Assembly (NCBI RefSeq): GCF_932526225.1
Contig: NC_064036.1
Coordinates: forward strand, 7,447,519 to 7,511,518
Source: Nematostella vectensis
Taxonomy: Eukaryota > Cnidaria > Anthozoa > Actiniaria > Edwardsiidae
Length of the DNA: 64,000 bases
Reading direction: 5' to 3'
In this document: piece after piece, positions 1 to 12,100 of the stretch
Layout: every line of letters begins with the position of its first letter
Position numbering within the stretch: the stretch's first letter is position 1
The notes under the pieces: model-generated
Database searches by the model: none
Told to the model about the DNA's origin: nothing
The model's input: only the letters and a program-made list of their open reading frames with translations
Translations under genes and position numbers: made by a program

Positions 1-1190
1 AAACCAAATAAAGTGAATTTGCCTTACAGGTAAGATTTTATTAGGTGGGAAAGTGTCAGAAATTAGAGAGTTTACATGGGACCTGGTGACCTTCAGGTGC
101 ACCCAACTAATTAACTAAAATACAGTTAACACAAGCATCTGCCTGATTTCAGTAACATTTTGCATAAACACATGAATATTACCTCACTTTAAAAGAGTAT
201 CATATGTTTAGGTTGTGCATTCCCCAGTATAACATGTCGTTTAGAGTAGTTCTTATTGTGGTGTTGCACTAGTCCAATTCCCACTCTTTGACTATTTTTG
301 TAGGGTACTATATCATTATAAGGTATACTTAAAAAAGTCATGAATGATTCAATTCAGGTTTGTGGTTCCATCTAGCCGGTATGTGTGCAACTAAGTGGAT
401 GTTGCCACAGGAATAACAGTAAAGTCTACAAGGTTAATATCCCAACCCCTGAAGACCTTTGCATTGATAATAATCGTATTATACAGGCATATGCGCAGTT
501 AATACTCATGCCAAAAGATATCATATATCAATCCTTCATATGCCAGAATGCAAACGCAGATATAAAGCATCAATGTTATCAAAATAACAATGAATGGTTT
601 TAAATATTGTCTGGTAGAAAGCCTAAAAAACATACTTGCAGTATAATATATGGGTAAAATCTATTGTTTACAAAATAGGCTTTGTCGAATATTTATTTTG
701 GAGTAAATTAAGTTCAGGGGCAATAAACTATGTTTTGCATATGAGCACAAACAAAACACATGCATGTCTGGAGTTACGATATAACCACGCTGGGTCAAAA
801 AGAGTCTTCAACAAACACTACAGCATTTAATATAAAATTTTAAATTGTATTACATTCCCTGGCGCAAAAGATTTAAGAATCAAATCGGAGAAGGCTGACA
901 TTTTGATCAATTACTCCGGCAAAGGTAAGTAATGCTACAAAATCAAAATGTTGTTGGGTTATATGCAAAAAAAAAAAAAAATAGCAAATTCATCAAAATG
1001 CTTAATTTTCAAATCAGAAAGTTGACTGAGCATTTTCTTCTCCCGATAGACAACGTCCTTTGGCAGAATTTACAAGACGACACCATCCATAATACTTATA
1101 TTTAGTTCGAATCGTGGATATCACGATAAAAGGCATGCATTTGTTTTGTCATACACGCACGATTATTATAGGACTGGTTTCTTTACCCAC
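1..1190. other. Non-coding, probably tropomodulin intron 1
   Basis: This stretch lies downstream of the tropomodulin first-exon donor on the minus strand. I looked for a second tropomodulin exon and did not find one. Only short chance reading frames and an A-run near 968 are visible. Confidence 0.4.
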
Positions 1191-1316
1191 CTCTGGATCT
1201 ATGGCCAAGTTCAACTGTTTGAGTTCCTCCTCGGTTAGACCCTCGACAATCTCATCTTCATTTATATCCTCGAACTCTCCCAAGTTGACTTTTTCCTTCT
1301 GCTTTACCCAAGCCAT
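1191..1316 (-). CDS. tmod: Tropomodulin, first coding exon (partial gene)
   Basis: The exon encodes 42 residues from an ATG at 1316 and ends in GAG|gtgggt, phase 0. The segment EDINEDEIVEGLTEEELKQL matches the N-terminal tropomyosin- and actin-binding region of tropomodulins, and the exon ends at the usual ...DPE boundary of that family. Tropomodulins cap actin pointed ends in the cytoplasm, and this region contributes to tropomyosin and first actin binding. The remaining exons must lie left of base 1. The gene runs head-to-tail with the ZO gene on the same strand. Leiomodin is an alternative name within the same family. Confidence 0.8.
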
Positions 1317-2442
1317 GTTCGTAGCGACTGCACCAAAGAATGAACGTTCTGCCTAAAATCTGTGTGGTCTCCGACGGTCTACACACCAAAATGACTCTTC
1401 AGAGCCGTCTCCTGGCGGTATAGCAGAACGTGTGAGTCCGTGGAAGTATTTCTGGCTGAAATGCGTTGCAAATCTCGAAGAAAATGGAGGGGATTTCGAG
1501 TTGCACTCAACAACCTCTACAGACAGCTACTCCCAAAAGCAAGCCCGACCCAGGCCCCGCGCGGCTTTACGCCCCAAAGCGCACACAATTAGCTTTTTCT
1601 GGAAGAAAATCATGAATTTGATTATGCTATTCCTTCATCATTGTATGCTCAAATAATTTGAAGCTCATTACATTTTGTGTACGAGTTAAAAGTTTGAAAT
1701 ACTTTTATGTATTTTTAAAATGCATTTCTGCAAAAAAAATCTCTGGCCAAGAATAGATGTGCACAATACTGGATTAAATTTAGAAATAATTCTGTCCGTT
1801 TATTATAGTCATCTTCATACCCATCGTTTTATTCATTTTTATTTGTTTACAATCCTGTCGTTATCACCGTCACAGCTATCACAATCATTGTCATCATCAC
1901 ATCGTGAACATATTATCATCAATGCACCAGATCACTATTAGGTTTTTCAACGTTTTTGTATTAATTAAGCCTCCTTTTATAACAAACCAAAAGTCTAAAA
2001 AAAATCGGAGCACGCAAACACCCCGAAAAACCGCATCGAACTTCCACATACAGGGCTTGTTGTATGGAAAACCACAGGGATCCCAAATTATGAAAATCAC
2101 GAAAAATTACATACTTTGAAAAAATTAAAATTATGCCACTATAAATGATAAAAATATATATTTCTACATGATCTGGATTAAAATCAACGTTATCTGGTAT
2201 AGCTTATCTATTTTTGGCAAAGTCCACAGGTTTCTACTAGTTATCGGGTATTAAAAAGACAATCAAACACATCATGTAATTATTATCATTAATATGATTT
2301 TGTCTGATTTTAATGGCGTCGATCTCAAGTTTATTGTTATCTTTCTGCAACCCTGCTTTCAATTAGAAATATTAAGTGTGACAGGACAGATCTTTCTTTT
2401 TGCAAGACTCTACACTGAAAAACACCTACATGGGTGCCTATA
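1317..2442. other. Upstream flank of tropomodulin, no gene seen
   Basis: This should hold the 5' untranslated region and promoter of the tropomodulin gene. I see no coding exon, only AT-rich DNA and short reading frames without recognisable content. Confidence 0.4.
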
Positions 2443-3105
2443 GGCCCGTCTTCACGAGCATGTGTTATGTTATGTGGCAAATGTGTATGTGGCAATTTTT
2501 ATTTGCTCGTGTAGATGATCAAATTTGGCAAATTTTTATGTGGCAAATGCGTTTGTCGAAAAGCCAACCATTTGCTTTTGTTTGGCAAATAAAAATTGTT
2601 AAATATCGAAATTTGTCCGTTTGGACGAGACGCCACATAAAGTGTGGCAAATATTTTGAATTTAGTAGACCCCAGCCTCCACCATTTGCGCGCGCATCCA
2701 ACATGGCGGCCACCACGAAAGGATGGACAGATAAACTTGTTTTCTTCTTATTGTTAGAGGAATTGCGAGTCAGAAAAAGTTTGTGGAATAGCCGCAGTGA
2801 TGGCTATAAAAACAAGATTAGTCGCTAGTCCCTTTGCTTCTCTTCGACTTTTCCAAGCCTTCACACAACATTTTCTCGTTTTTTTTTTTCTTCTATCATC
2901 ATAAAAGCGGCTATTGCTGCAGCATCTCTTCTCATTCGTCGTGTTCGTGTCATGGGCGCCATCTTTCTTTGTACCCTAGTCTTTATTTTGTATGCATCTC
3001 CGCTGTACAAAATAATTACTGACGCAAATTGACAACAAATATTTGTCCATCATCTACACGAGCAAATAAAAATTGCCACATAAAATTTGCTCGTGTAGAC
3101 GGGCC
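2443..3105. mobile_element. Non-autonomous DNA transposon (MITE-like) with inverted ends
   Basis: The left end reads GGCCCGTCTTCACGAGCA and the reverse complement of the right end reads GGCCCGTCTACACGAGCAAA. Inside both ends the words TTTGCTCGTGTAGA and TGTGGCAAAT recur in opposite orientation. No transposase reading frame is present. The flanks (CCTATA and TTAAGT) give no clear target-site duplication, so the superfamily is undetermined. Confidence 0.6.
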
Positions 3106-6100
3106 TTAAGTCGACAGCGCATTTAATGTTGATAACGCTAAAGTGACCGAGAAGAGATCTTGTAATAAGCAGATAGCACAACCTCGCAATTTTTCCTCCA
3201 GCATTGTAAGACTCTATGATGAAAGTGAGTAAAGTGGTGCAGAGGCCTGTTTTGGCCGAGGTCATTTGGTCCACATTGGTTCTCTTCTTCACTGAATACC
3301 CTGGCCCAAGGAAGTCAACACATTATTTTACGAAGGTTAAACTCCTGCTGTAACTGTATCGTGATGTTTTGATCGGTAACGCCGATGGCTTTCCGACAGA
3401 AGTCATAACAGGAAAAAAAAGGTTAGGTAAAATCGGAGCCTCCGTTACGTTCTATTTTTAAACATGGCGGTCCCTATGAAGAAAGAGGGTTTTATTGGCA
3501 AAAAAGAAAAACAAGCAGAATTTTATTCAAATGTTGAGTAAGGTGTTGTGGGCACAATTGACACGGAAGATTATGACGCATCGAAGATACGATTGCTTAT
3601 GTGGAAAGCTGCGTTAAAATCGTCCACACGATTATCGTCACCGTTCCTGTTGGTGACGATAATTCCATATGAAAGCCCATGACATCTACCTGAGCCAAAA
3701 TCCAAATCTAAATGAAGGTGTGGGGAACAGGGGAATGACAGCCATAAATGAGCTGCTAGGGAAAAGTTTTAATGTTATTTATATTTCTCATTTTATTTTC
3801 TGCTTTTTATCCATGCGCTTCTTGGTTGTGATACCACCTTCCATGAATAGGGTAAGAAAGGGGGCATCGTTCAATAAGCTTGTCTCCTCACCCTGAGGCT
3901 GCGAACAGGCAGCTGTTAACAGGGCACAGCTAAGAGACCCACAAAATCCCCAACTCCAGCAGCAGCCATGTTCCACAGTTCCAAGTTCCAGTATTCTATC
4001 AAGTCAACCAATGGAAAGGCGATAGAAAGGCGGTCTGAAGTCTGAGCCTAGATGTTGGTCAACGACAGGGTGAACCCTTAACAGATCTTGAGATACCCCC
4101 AGGACTGCAGCACGTTTAGAGCTCCTGCCGCATGGACAATCTAGCGTGTTCGCCCTACGGCCAATACAAAGGGTCATCGTGTAATAATTCCCTCTTAATC
4201 GAAGTCACGGATTCCATGGATTTAATCTGCACCCACGAGTAAGAACCTAGAGTTTAATTAAGAACCTGTAACGGGGTCTTTCACGAAAAAAAAACGATAC
4301 CATGGGAATGATTATATTATAAGTAATCTGTCCATATACTTTCTTGTTTTATACTGAATCAATGACATTATTATTAAAAGCCACTACACTATTTGTATGA
4401 GAACCTGTTATTATCACGTATAATTATTTAAGATAACGAAATGTCGGTCTGCGATGGCAAAGTGGTGGTGACAAGGAAAAAAATCCGTGTGGATTTCACC
4501 CAAGATAACTGAACTACTTCAAATAACGTGAATTTTCTAATCGTGTAGAAATATATATCTCTAGTAATCTATAGTGGTATAAATTCCTTTTTTTTTAAGT
4601 ATGTATTTTTTTCCGTGATTTCCATGATTTGGGAACCCTGATGCTATCTATGCTGCGACCATAGTATCATGCTCAAGATTATTCTGGCATAATAGATTGG
4701 GCCACTACCATGATCATCACTATTGTCATAAGTACAACACCGCCATATCATCACCAAAAGTACACAATATTACACTATAACCGGCATCCATTATGGAGAA
4801 CACCACCACCATTATAATCATTATACTTCATCCTCGGAAACCCAGGAATATTTTCCTCTAACCCGTGGGTTCCCGAGGATGGAGTCTGGCGCTTCCCTAA
4901 AACACGCTAGTTACACCCATGACGTCATGCTAGACCCAGTCCCCTTGTGGGCGCTCCCGAAGGTCCCTTCTGATGTGACTTTCGCGACCAAAGAAAGAAA
5001 TCGCAGATCATACTTTGACGTTAGGGACCGACCTGTGATATCTGACAAGTGGGGTAGGAAACTTTTTTTCCAGTACGTTTATTACTATTATTCATTTTTT
5101 GTTCGATCATTGTCCGATCATTTTTATCTGGAATGTCGACTTTGTCTTCTCCGTAAATTCTTCAAGACTTTTTGGGCTAACCTTTGGGGGGGTGGGAAGG
5201 AGGAGAGAGGGACGTCGTTAACAGCCCATCAGATATCAAATGGTCGGTCCCATAGTGTGCTGCTTCCTGCATTTATAATTACTAATCTCGATACAATCAA
5301 ATTACACATATCGGTTTCACCATCATTTAATGGTACTTAAATCCCACAGTTTAGTTTAAAAAACTTCTGATTACGCTAGAATACGAATATGGTATGTGAC
5401 GTATACATATAGAATCAGTTAGAGGCTCTTAATGTGCTTACACGATCCAGCAGCGGAATCAGAGACCCTGGTCAATCTCATCCCTTTGTGGACACCATTT
5501 TACCGGTCCTATGGTTACTCATTCATCGGGTACCATTTCCCTGGTCGAGTAGCTATTTCCTTATTGGACACCAGCCCCCTGGCTACTCAAGCTCGGGACA
5601 GGAGTCCCATGGCTGGCTGCCGTCCCCCTAGGCACGACAGCTCCCTAAAACCCTTCTAGAGTTGACCATAATCTCAGTCTCCCGTTTACCGGACTGAACC
5701 ACCATGAGGGTGTTTGTTAATACTGAAAACAATCTTAGGTTAAGGTTACCAAAGTAAATATTGACTAGTATAGCAACAAGCAAAGCTCTCTTCTTGCTGT
5801 TACCTATTTCAAGACAGCCTCAAAACAATGCGTCACTAGAATAACGTCTGTCTTATGATTTAACATTTAAAACTGCTGCGCTTACGTAATCCTATGGAAT
5901 AAGAACGCGAATTAAGAAACTGCGGAGAAAGAATTGTCGAATTCATTAAAATCTAAAAAGATGATTCTTACTTTTTTAAAACACTTGTATATAAGGGTTA
6001 TTGACATTACATGCATTCAAGGCAGACGTCTTCTGGTGGGGTGTTATAACCAGCTGGCGAGAGGCCCGGACTCCGTCACCAGATAGGAACCGACTACCAG

Positions 6101-6160
6101 GGGAACCGCACAAAATAAAATCTATTCTAATGTTATCTACTTTATCTACGGAATAAAAGC
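3106..6160. other. Intergenic, no gene recognised
   Basis: Reading frames near 4879-5340 and 5432-5659 lack recognisable domains and overlap in several frames, so I do not call them genes. Short inverted repeats suggest old mobile-element debris. Unseen 3' sequence of the ZO gene could lie here. Confidence 0.4.
4829..4881. repeat. Short inverted repeat (hairpin)
   Basis: CATCCTCGGAAACCCA on the left faces TGGGTTCCCGAGGATG on the right, with about 20 bases between and one unpaired base. It could be one end of a palindromic mobile element. Confidence 0.5.
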
Positions 6161-6187
6161 TTACCATTTGCTTGACAGCTCGATAGC
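6161..6187 (-). CDS. Candidate terminal exon of the ZO gene
   Basis: The ZO gene model ends in phase 0 at 7317 without a stop. This segment follows a good acceptor (ACTTTTCTAG) and reads in phase 0 as AIELSSKW then TAA. Support is only splice-site quality and phase; no AATAAA was seen just downstream. The alternative is read-through past 7317 to the stop at 7278, or another exon I did not find. Confidence 0.25.
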   Translation of the reverse strand, partial: AIELSSKW

Positions 6188-6232
6188 CTAGAAAAGTGTA
6201 ATTGAAAAATCTTCATTTACCTTCGCAAAATA

Positions 6233-6488
6233 GCGTACGAAATTATGCAGAGAAGAGTAATCACAGGGAACTTAGTTAGGGAAATCTTTAAAACACGAAA
6301 GTAAAAAAGAGAGGGGTATGGATCAAGCACTGCAAGTAAGTTTACAAGAGTTAGGATTGCGCGTACGAAATTATGCAGAGAAGAGTAATCACAGGGAACT
6401 TAGTTAGGGAAATCTTTAAAACACGAAAGTAAAAAAGAGAGGGGTATGGATCAAGCACTGCAAGTAAGTTTACAAGAGTTAGGATTGC
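6233..6488. repeat. 128-bp tandem duplication, two copies
   Basis: Copies at 6233-6360 and 6361-6488 appear identical by eye, including several A-rich runs. Such identity implies a recent duplication. It carries no recognisable gene and lies beyond the last confident ZO exon. Confidence 0.9.
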
Positions 6489-6889
6489 GCGACGTTTGTG
6501 TTATATGGTGCTGTTCGTTACGTCACGACATGAAAGAGATTTGGTGCGTACGATATTGCATGACGAATACAGCGTTGTCTTACACGAAGTGTTAGGCTGT
6601 GCCCTGGATTGCGTTACGTGCTTTACAGCATAACTAAGCTCCCTGCGATACGGTGCATTCTGTTAAGAAATCTACTTCTATAAAAATATACATTTTAAAA
6701 CAGCATCTCTGTGTTACTGGTTAAGTCAGTCAATTAAGATTCGTTAGCGATGCTTCAAGGGTTTAAATCACGTATTCATCTAGATTTGACATCTTGCTCT
6801 TGTAAGCCTACGAAGAACAGAAAGAAACAAGGATTAAGGAGGATATCCTACTTGAACCAATCTATCGGTCAAGTATCAAAATTAACTCT

Positions 6890-7305
6890 CGGCTCAAGGG
6901 TACATGAAATAAAGGCGTAAACAGTGTCAATGTCGGCTGAGGGGTATACATGAAATAAGACGCACATGGAATAAAGGCCAGGGTCTGTAATATCGGCTGA
7001 GAAATACATGGAATAAAGGCGTGACCAGGTTCTGTAATATCGGCTGAGGGGTGCATGGAATAAAGACGTGACCAGGGTCTGTTATATCGGCTGAGGGGTA
7101 CATGGAATAAAGGAGCACATGGAATAAAGGCGTGACCAGGGTCTGTAATATCGGCTGAGGGCTGCATGGAATAATGACGCACATGGAATAAAGGCTTGAC
7201 CAGGGTCTGTAATATCGGCTAAAGGGTACATGAATAAAAGCGCACATGGAATAAGGGCGTGACCAGTGTGGGTTATATCAGCTCAGGGGTGAATGGAATA
7301 AAGGC
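6890..7305. repeat. Minisatellite abutting the donor of the last confident ZO exon
   Basis: Imperfect units of about 30-65 bp share GGAATAAAGGCGTGACCAG and CTGTAATATCGGCTGAGG. The array starts immediately beyond the exon 30 donor at 7317. The junction sequence (GGCCTGTACCTGTCGAGG) resembles part of a unit, which suggests but does not prove that the array grew from the splice junction. Open reading frames within it are repeat artefacts. Confidence 0.8.
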
Positions 7306-7316
7306 GTGGCCTGTAC

Positions 7317-9157
7317 CTGTCGAGGCTCGGTGCAGACGTCAAGTATCACGGCCTCGCGCTCGTGGCCCTCCTGCCAAACCTCGACCTCACACACGTTAGG
7401 CACTCGGCCCCGGGCCCTATCATGGACCACGAAGTTCACGGTGGGGTTTTGCAGGTACGCCTCCCATGTGTCCTGGAACTCGATGTACTGTGGAAACACA
7501 AAGGGGCATGTCAAAGGACGTGAAGGCCGTGTTTATGTGCTGTGTCTTTGGTTATCTTTCTGTTGTGTCCCCAATCCTGTCCTATCCACCTATCCTTCTG
7601 TACGTGCGTATGGCTCTACTTTAATTCCCTTCTCTCTCTTACCTTTTTGCAGGCGGATCTGGAGATCCAGCCATCGGCGATGTCTCGGAGCTGTACGCGG
7701 ACATCCTTAGCGTCTCCATGCACGTCGATGGGGACAAACGGGGAGAACTGGAGACGACCACACGCTGTCTCGGCTTGCTGTACCTCCTGTGGAGACAGCA
7801 GAAAATAACCCTTCGATCAGACACCCTTGACTATGGTACACAATCACCCTACGATCAGACACCCTCGACTATGGTAGACAATCACCATTCTATTAAACAA
7901 CCTCGACTACGGAAGACGATCACCCTACGATCAGACACCCTCGAGAACAGGAGAAAATAACACTACGATCAGACACCCTCGACTATGGTAGACAATTACG
8001 CTACGATCAGACACCCTCGACTATGGTAGACAATTACCCTACGATCAGACACCCTCGACTATGGTAGAAAATCACCCTACGATCAGAAACCCTCGACTAT
8101 GGTAGACAATCACCCTACGATCAGAAACCATCGACTATGGTAGACAATCACCCTACGATCAGACACCCTCGACTATGGTAGACAATCACCCTACGATCAG
8201 ACACCCTCGACTATGGTAGACAATCACCCTACGATCAGACACCCTCGACTATGGTAGACAATTACCCTACGATCAGACACCCTCGACTATGGTAGACAAT
8301 TACCCTACGATCAGACACCCTCGACTATGGTAGACAATTACCCTACGATCAGACACCCTCGACTATGGTAGACAATCACCCTACGATCAGAAACCCTCGA
8401 GTATGGTAGACAAACACCCTACGATCTGAAACCCTCGACTATGGTAGACAATCACCCTACGATCAGAAACCCTCGAGTATGGTAGACAATCACCCTACGA
8501 TCAGACACCCTCGACTATGGTAGACAATCACCCTACGATCAGAAACCCTCGAGTATGGTAGACAATCACCCAACGATCAGAAACCCTCGACTATAGTAGA
8601 CAATCACCCTACGATCAGACACCCTCGACTATGGTAGACAATCACCCTACGATCAGACACCCTCGACTATGGTAGACAATCACCCTACGATCAGAAACCC
8701 TCGAGTATGGTAGACAATCACCCTACGATCAGACACCATAGCTAATTCAAAACATACACATTCTCCAATCAGACATCCTCGACTACATGTGATAGAGACA
8801 ATCACCCTTCGATCAGACTAAGTAATTTGATTGTTAAAGTAATTTGATGAAGAGATATTTATAAGTGCACTCTGCGCAGATTGATGTCACAGCTACTAAA
8901 GGACATATTTATAAGCAAACTTTGTACAAAAATGTGATCAGAGCTACTTACCCTGCGGGCCGAGTCCATGTTGTCTGCGAGCACCACGTGGAACAGCCAC
9001 TCGCTATTGGTCATGGGCGGCTGAGCGAACACGCTAGCGACCATCCTCTTGGTGGCATTTGAGCGCGCCTCTCCAGCGAGGCTGAAGGACGAGAAGTGGT
9101 CCACAAGCACCGAGACACTGTTAGGGTCCACTTGGCACTTGTCCTTGTGCTCTTGGC
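7317..9157 (-). CDS. ZO exons 28-30: UPA-like extension
   Basis: Exons 9157-8952, 7786-7643 and 7487-7317 (68, 48 and 57 codons, phase 0 between them) encode [94 protein letters not shown], and [18 protein letters not shown] with [13 protein letters not shown]. The pattern of a shielding-off strand ([14 protein letters not shown]), an mrm.vavF-like segment and paired beta strands resembles the UPA domain that follows ZU5 in UNC5, PIDD and ankyrin. I found no death domain after it. Exon 30 ends in phase 0 and the continuation is unresolved. Confidence 0.75.
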
Positions 9158-12100
9158 CTGGAAGTGAAACGTTTCGCCACTGGGTAGGCATTCCTGGGGG
9201 TGGGATTAAAGTGCACGAAGGCCGCTCAAAAGCTAGGTCTTAAGAACTTGGTGGATTGCGAGTTGTTTTTGAATTACACATAGCCGAGTAACGCAACGAG
9301 ATACCGCGTGACATGGAGTAACGAATAAACGAACGGGACGAAAATATATTTGCGTGTAGAGTGAAAATAAAATTGAAACAAAACATTGCGTGACAAAACA
9401 AGAAAAAAGAGACATGGAAGGTGGGTAAAGCGACAACGTGCGTTAAAACAACAAAAACATTTCGAAATGATTCACAAAATTGAGAACTTAACAGTGCCGG
9501 ATAAAAAAAAAGCACATTTTGCTGCATTACAAACGTATAGATGCATGACATATCTACTATTTCTCTTATGTATGGTGACATCACTATGTAACGTAACCCT
9601 ATGCAGTGTGACATTTACCGTGTAGCGTACCAGGTACAAGGTGACATACGAGCGTGACGTTCGTAGCGTGATGCTTGTAGCGTGATGTTTACAGCGTGAC
9701 ATGTGCAGCGGATGCTTGAAGCGTGACATGTATAGCTTGACCTATTTATGGGAGTATTGAGGGGCATGACTGTCTAGCGTGACATGTGTAGCGTGACGCT
9801 TGTAGCGTGACATGTGTAGCGTGATGTTTGTAGCGTGACATGTGCAGCGGGTCGCTTGTAGCGTGACCTACCAGTGGGAGTATCGCTACTCTTGAGGGCG
9901 AATGACCAGCCGTCTGGAGTCATAGCCGCGCAGTGCGGGAGCCTGAGCTCCACTGACTTGAGGAATTTAGTTCCGTGTGGACCGCACATGACCAGCGGGC
10001 TCAGCAGTGTCTCTCCTGCCACAGCACAAGTGGGGAGGAGTGGTTAATAATGCCAGTCAACACTCATTACTGCAAACTCTAAAAAGAGTCCAGTACTTTT
10101 AAGCCATTCTTGTCCTTAAATTTGGGTCTTAGTCAATTGGAAGACTTTTTCAGACTACACCTGAAGCTCTCGTAAGCGACCACCTTGGGAACTGAGAATT
10201 GTGGTCGTTAACGGAGCTGGTCTTTTACGAGAGCTTGCTCTCATAAGCGACCACTGGGCGCCAAAAACTTGAGCAATAGGTGTTGGTCGCTTACGGGAGC
10301 TTAATTAAAATGCTGGAATCTAAACGTTACCGTGATAATAACAACGCTGTAATATTTTGGTTTATTGCTTGATTTTAAAACTAGGTATTTGACTTATCAT
10401 GAGAGTGAGTTGTTTTACTTAATAGCAATAAATTCTACGCAAAGTAGCTCGTTTATATCGACGACTTAAGCTTTTCGTCATGAGAATGTCCTCTGCGTCT
10501 ACGACGATCGCGTGGCGTCTTTTGTTAGCCGATTTCTAAAGCGTGCAACAAACAAGTGGATGGCTATTGTAACTGGAAAAGGATAAATCGTGGAGCTGGA
10601 AATGGACTAGAGATTCCTTGCATTTACACATTTTCTGGAGACAAAGAAATGTCAATCCCATGGTTGAAATTGAAGTTAGAAAATTGAAATTATGAAATTC
10701 TTTAATGGTTGCCTACTGGAAAGGCAGCTTTTGTGAAACATTACAACATTTCCGCTTTATATGTGATTTCAGCATGCATTGGATATGATGTTTATCAGGT
10801 GTTGACTGACGTTGTAAAGCCAAAAATCATTGTGGTAGCTTACGAGAGCTTAAAAATAAAAGAAAATATCAGTTGGTGTTTTGAAATTGTGGTCGTTAAC
10901 GGAGCTGGTCGCACCGATAAGTTGGTCGCTTACGAGAGTTTAGAATTACAGAGTTTGTGTGACAATTCAATCGGTGATTCGCGATCGTGGTCGTTATCGG
11001 GGCTGGTCGCTTACGAGAGCGATCGCTCAGAGAGCTTCGACTGTATTTTATTTTACTCTTACATCTACTTAAAGAATGGTAAAGGATTAATTAAGGGATG
11101 TTCCGTACATTTGTGTGATATTGCCATGCATTATGGGTAGGTCGAGGATAACCCTTTAAGGCTTACCTTTCTCGGTGTCCAGTGGTGGCATGATGTTGTT
11201 CTCCTTGCAAACCTTGAAATAAATCTCCTGTTCCACGCCTTTCGGGATGGCCCCCTCGGGGATGAAGATACTAACACCGGACTCTTCCGACGAGAGGACG
11301 CCCCCCTCATGAGTGAAGATGCCGCGAGCTGTGGCTACTACTTGGGTGTCGTCCTCAAGGGACTCGAAATCGCTGTTTAAAGAAGAGAAGGTTAACCTTA
11401 CTACATCCAATAATTGCTGACACTGTCAGACGCCTTTTTTTATCATCCTAGTAAAATTCCAACAAACCACACCTTCTACGGCTAGAATCTTTAACCTATA
11501 GTCTCTTTACAAGGGAGAAATCGGTCAAAAACTTTTTAGTCAGAGCCAGAATTCCCCCAAAAAGACCAAGGTACATAGCAGTTTTATTTACAATTATGGC
11601 GGGTGTGGATGTTGGCAATATTATACAACCACCCCTCACGTGTCCTCAACCCACCTTGTAACGACAGAGTCGGGAACTTCGGAGCGATATTCTCTAGAGA
11701 TGACGGGGTCTGGAATGTATTCAGATCGATAAGAGCCTGGGCGCGGCTCCGGGGGAGCGCGGGACAGCTTGAAGTAGTTGTCTGGCTCGGTTGGTCTTGG
11801 TGGGGGCTGCTCTGATGAGTAGGGTCTAGCAGTGTACGCATCAGAAGTGTAGATCTTGCGCTGTCGATCGCCCTTGGAGTCTCTTCTGACGGGGATCGTA
11901 ACCTCGGCCCTCTTGTAGCTGGGGGCGCTCTGGGTCCGGTCCACTACTTGCGCACGTATTTCTGGCTCGCTGCTAGGGTACGCCTCCACCTGGCGGACGG
12001 TGGCATGCACGCGGGTAGGGTAGTAGCTCGTGTGCGCCACGGTCTCCTTGCCGCTCCGGTCTATGACAACGTTTCGCGGTTTTGTGGCGGGCTCGAAGCG

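Noticed and set aside
4879-5659. Frames of 153 and 75 aa on the plus strand
   Set aside because: No domain, no splice context, overlapping frames of equal quality and nearby inverted repeats. Treated as chance or mobile-element debris.
6862-7247. Minus-strand frames with repeated ADITDPGHAFIPC
   Set aside because: They are translations of the minisatellite beyond ZO exon 30, in two frames at once.
7278-7316. Read-through of ZO exon 30 to a stop at 7278 as the protein end
   Set aside because: Possible, but CGACAG|gtacag is a usable donor and the read-through residues come from minisatellite sequence. Left unresolved rather than called.
7646-7800. Plus-strand exon candidate reading [17 protein letters not shown]
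   Set aside because: It has an AG in front and looked protein-like, but the minus strand has both splice sites, phase 0 and UPA-like sequence joining exons 28 and 30.
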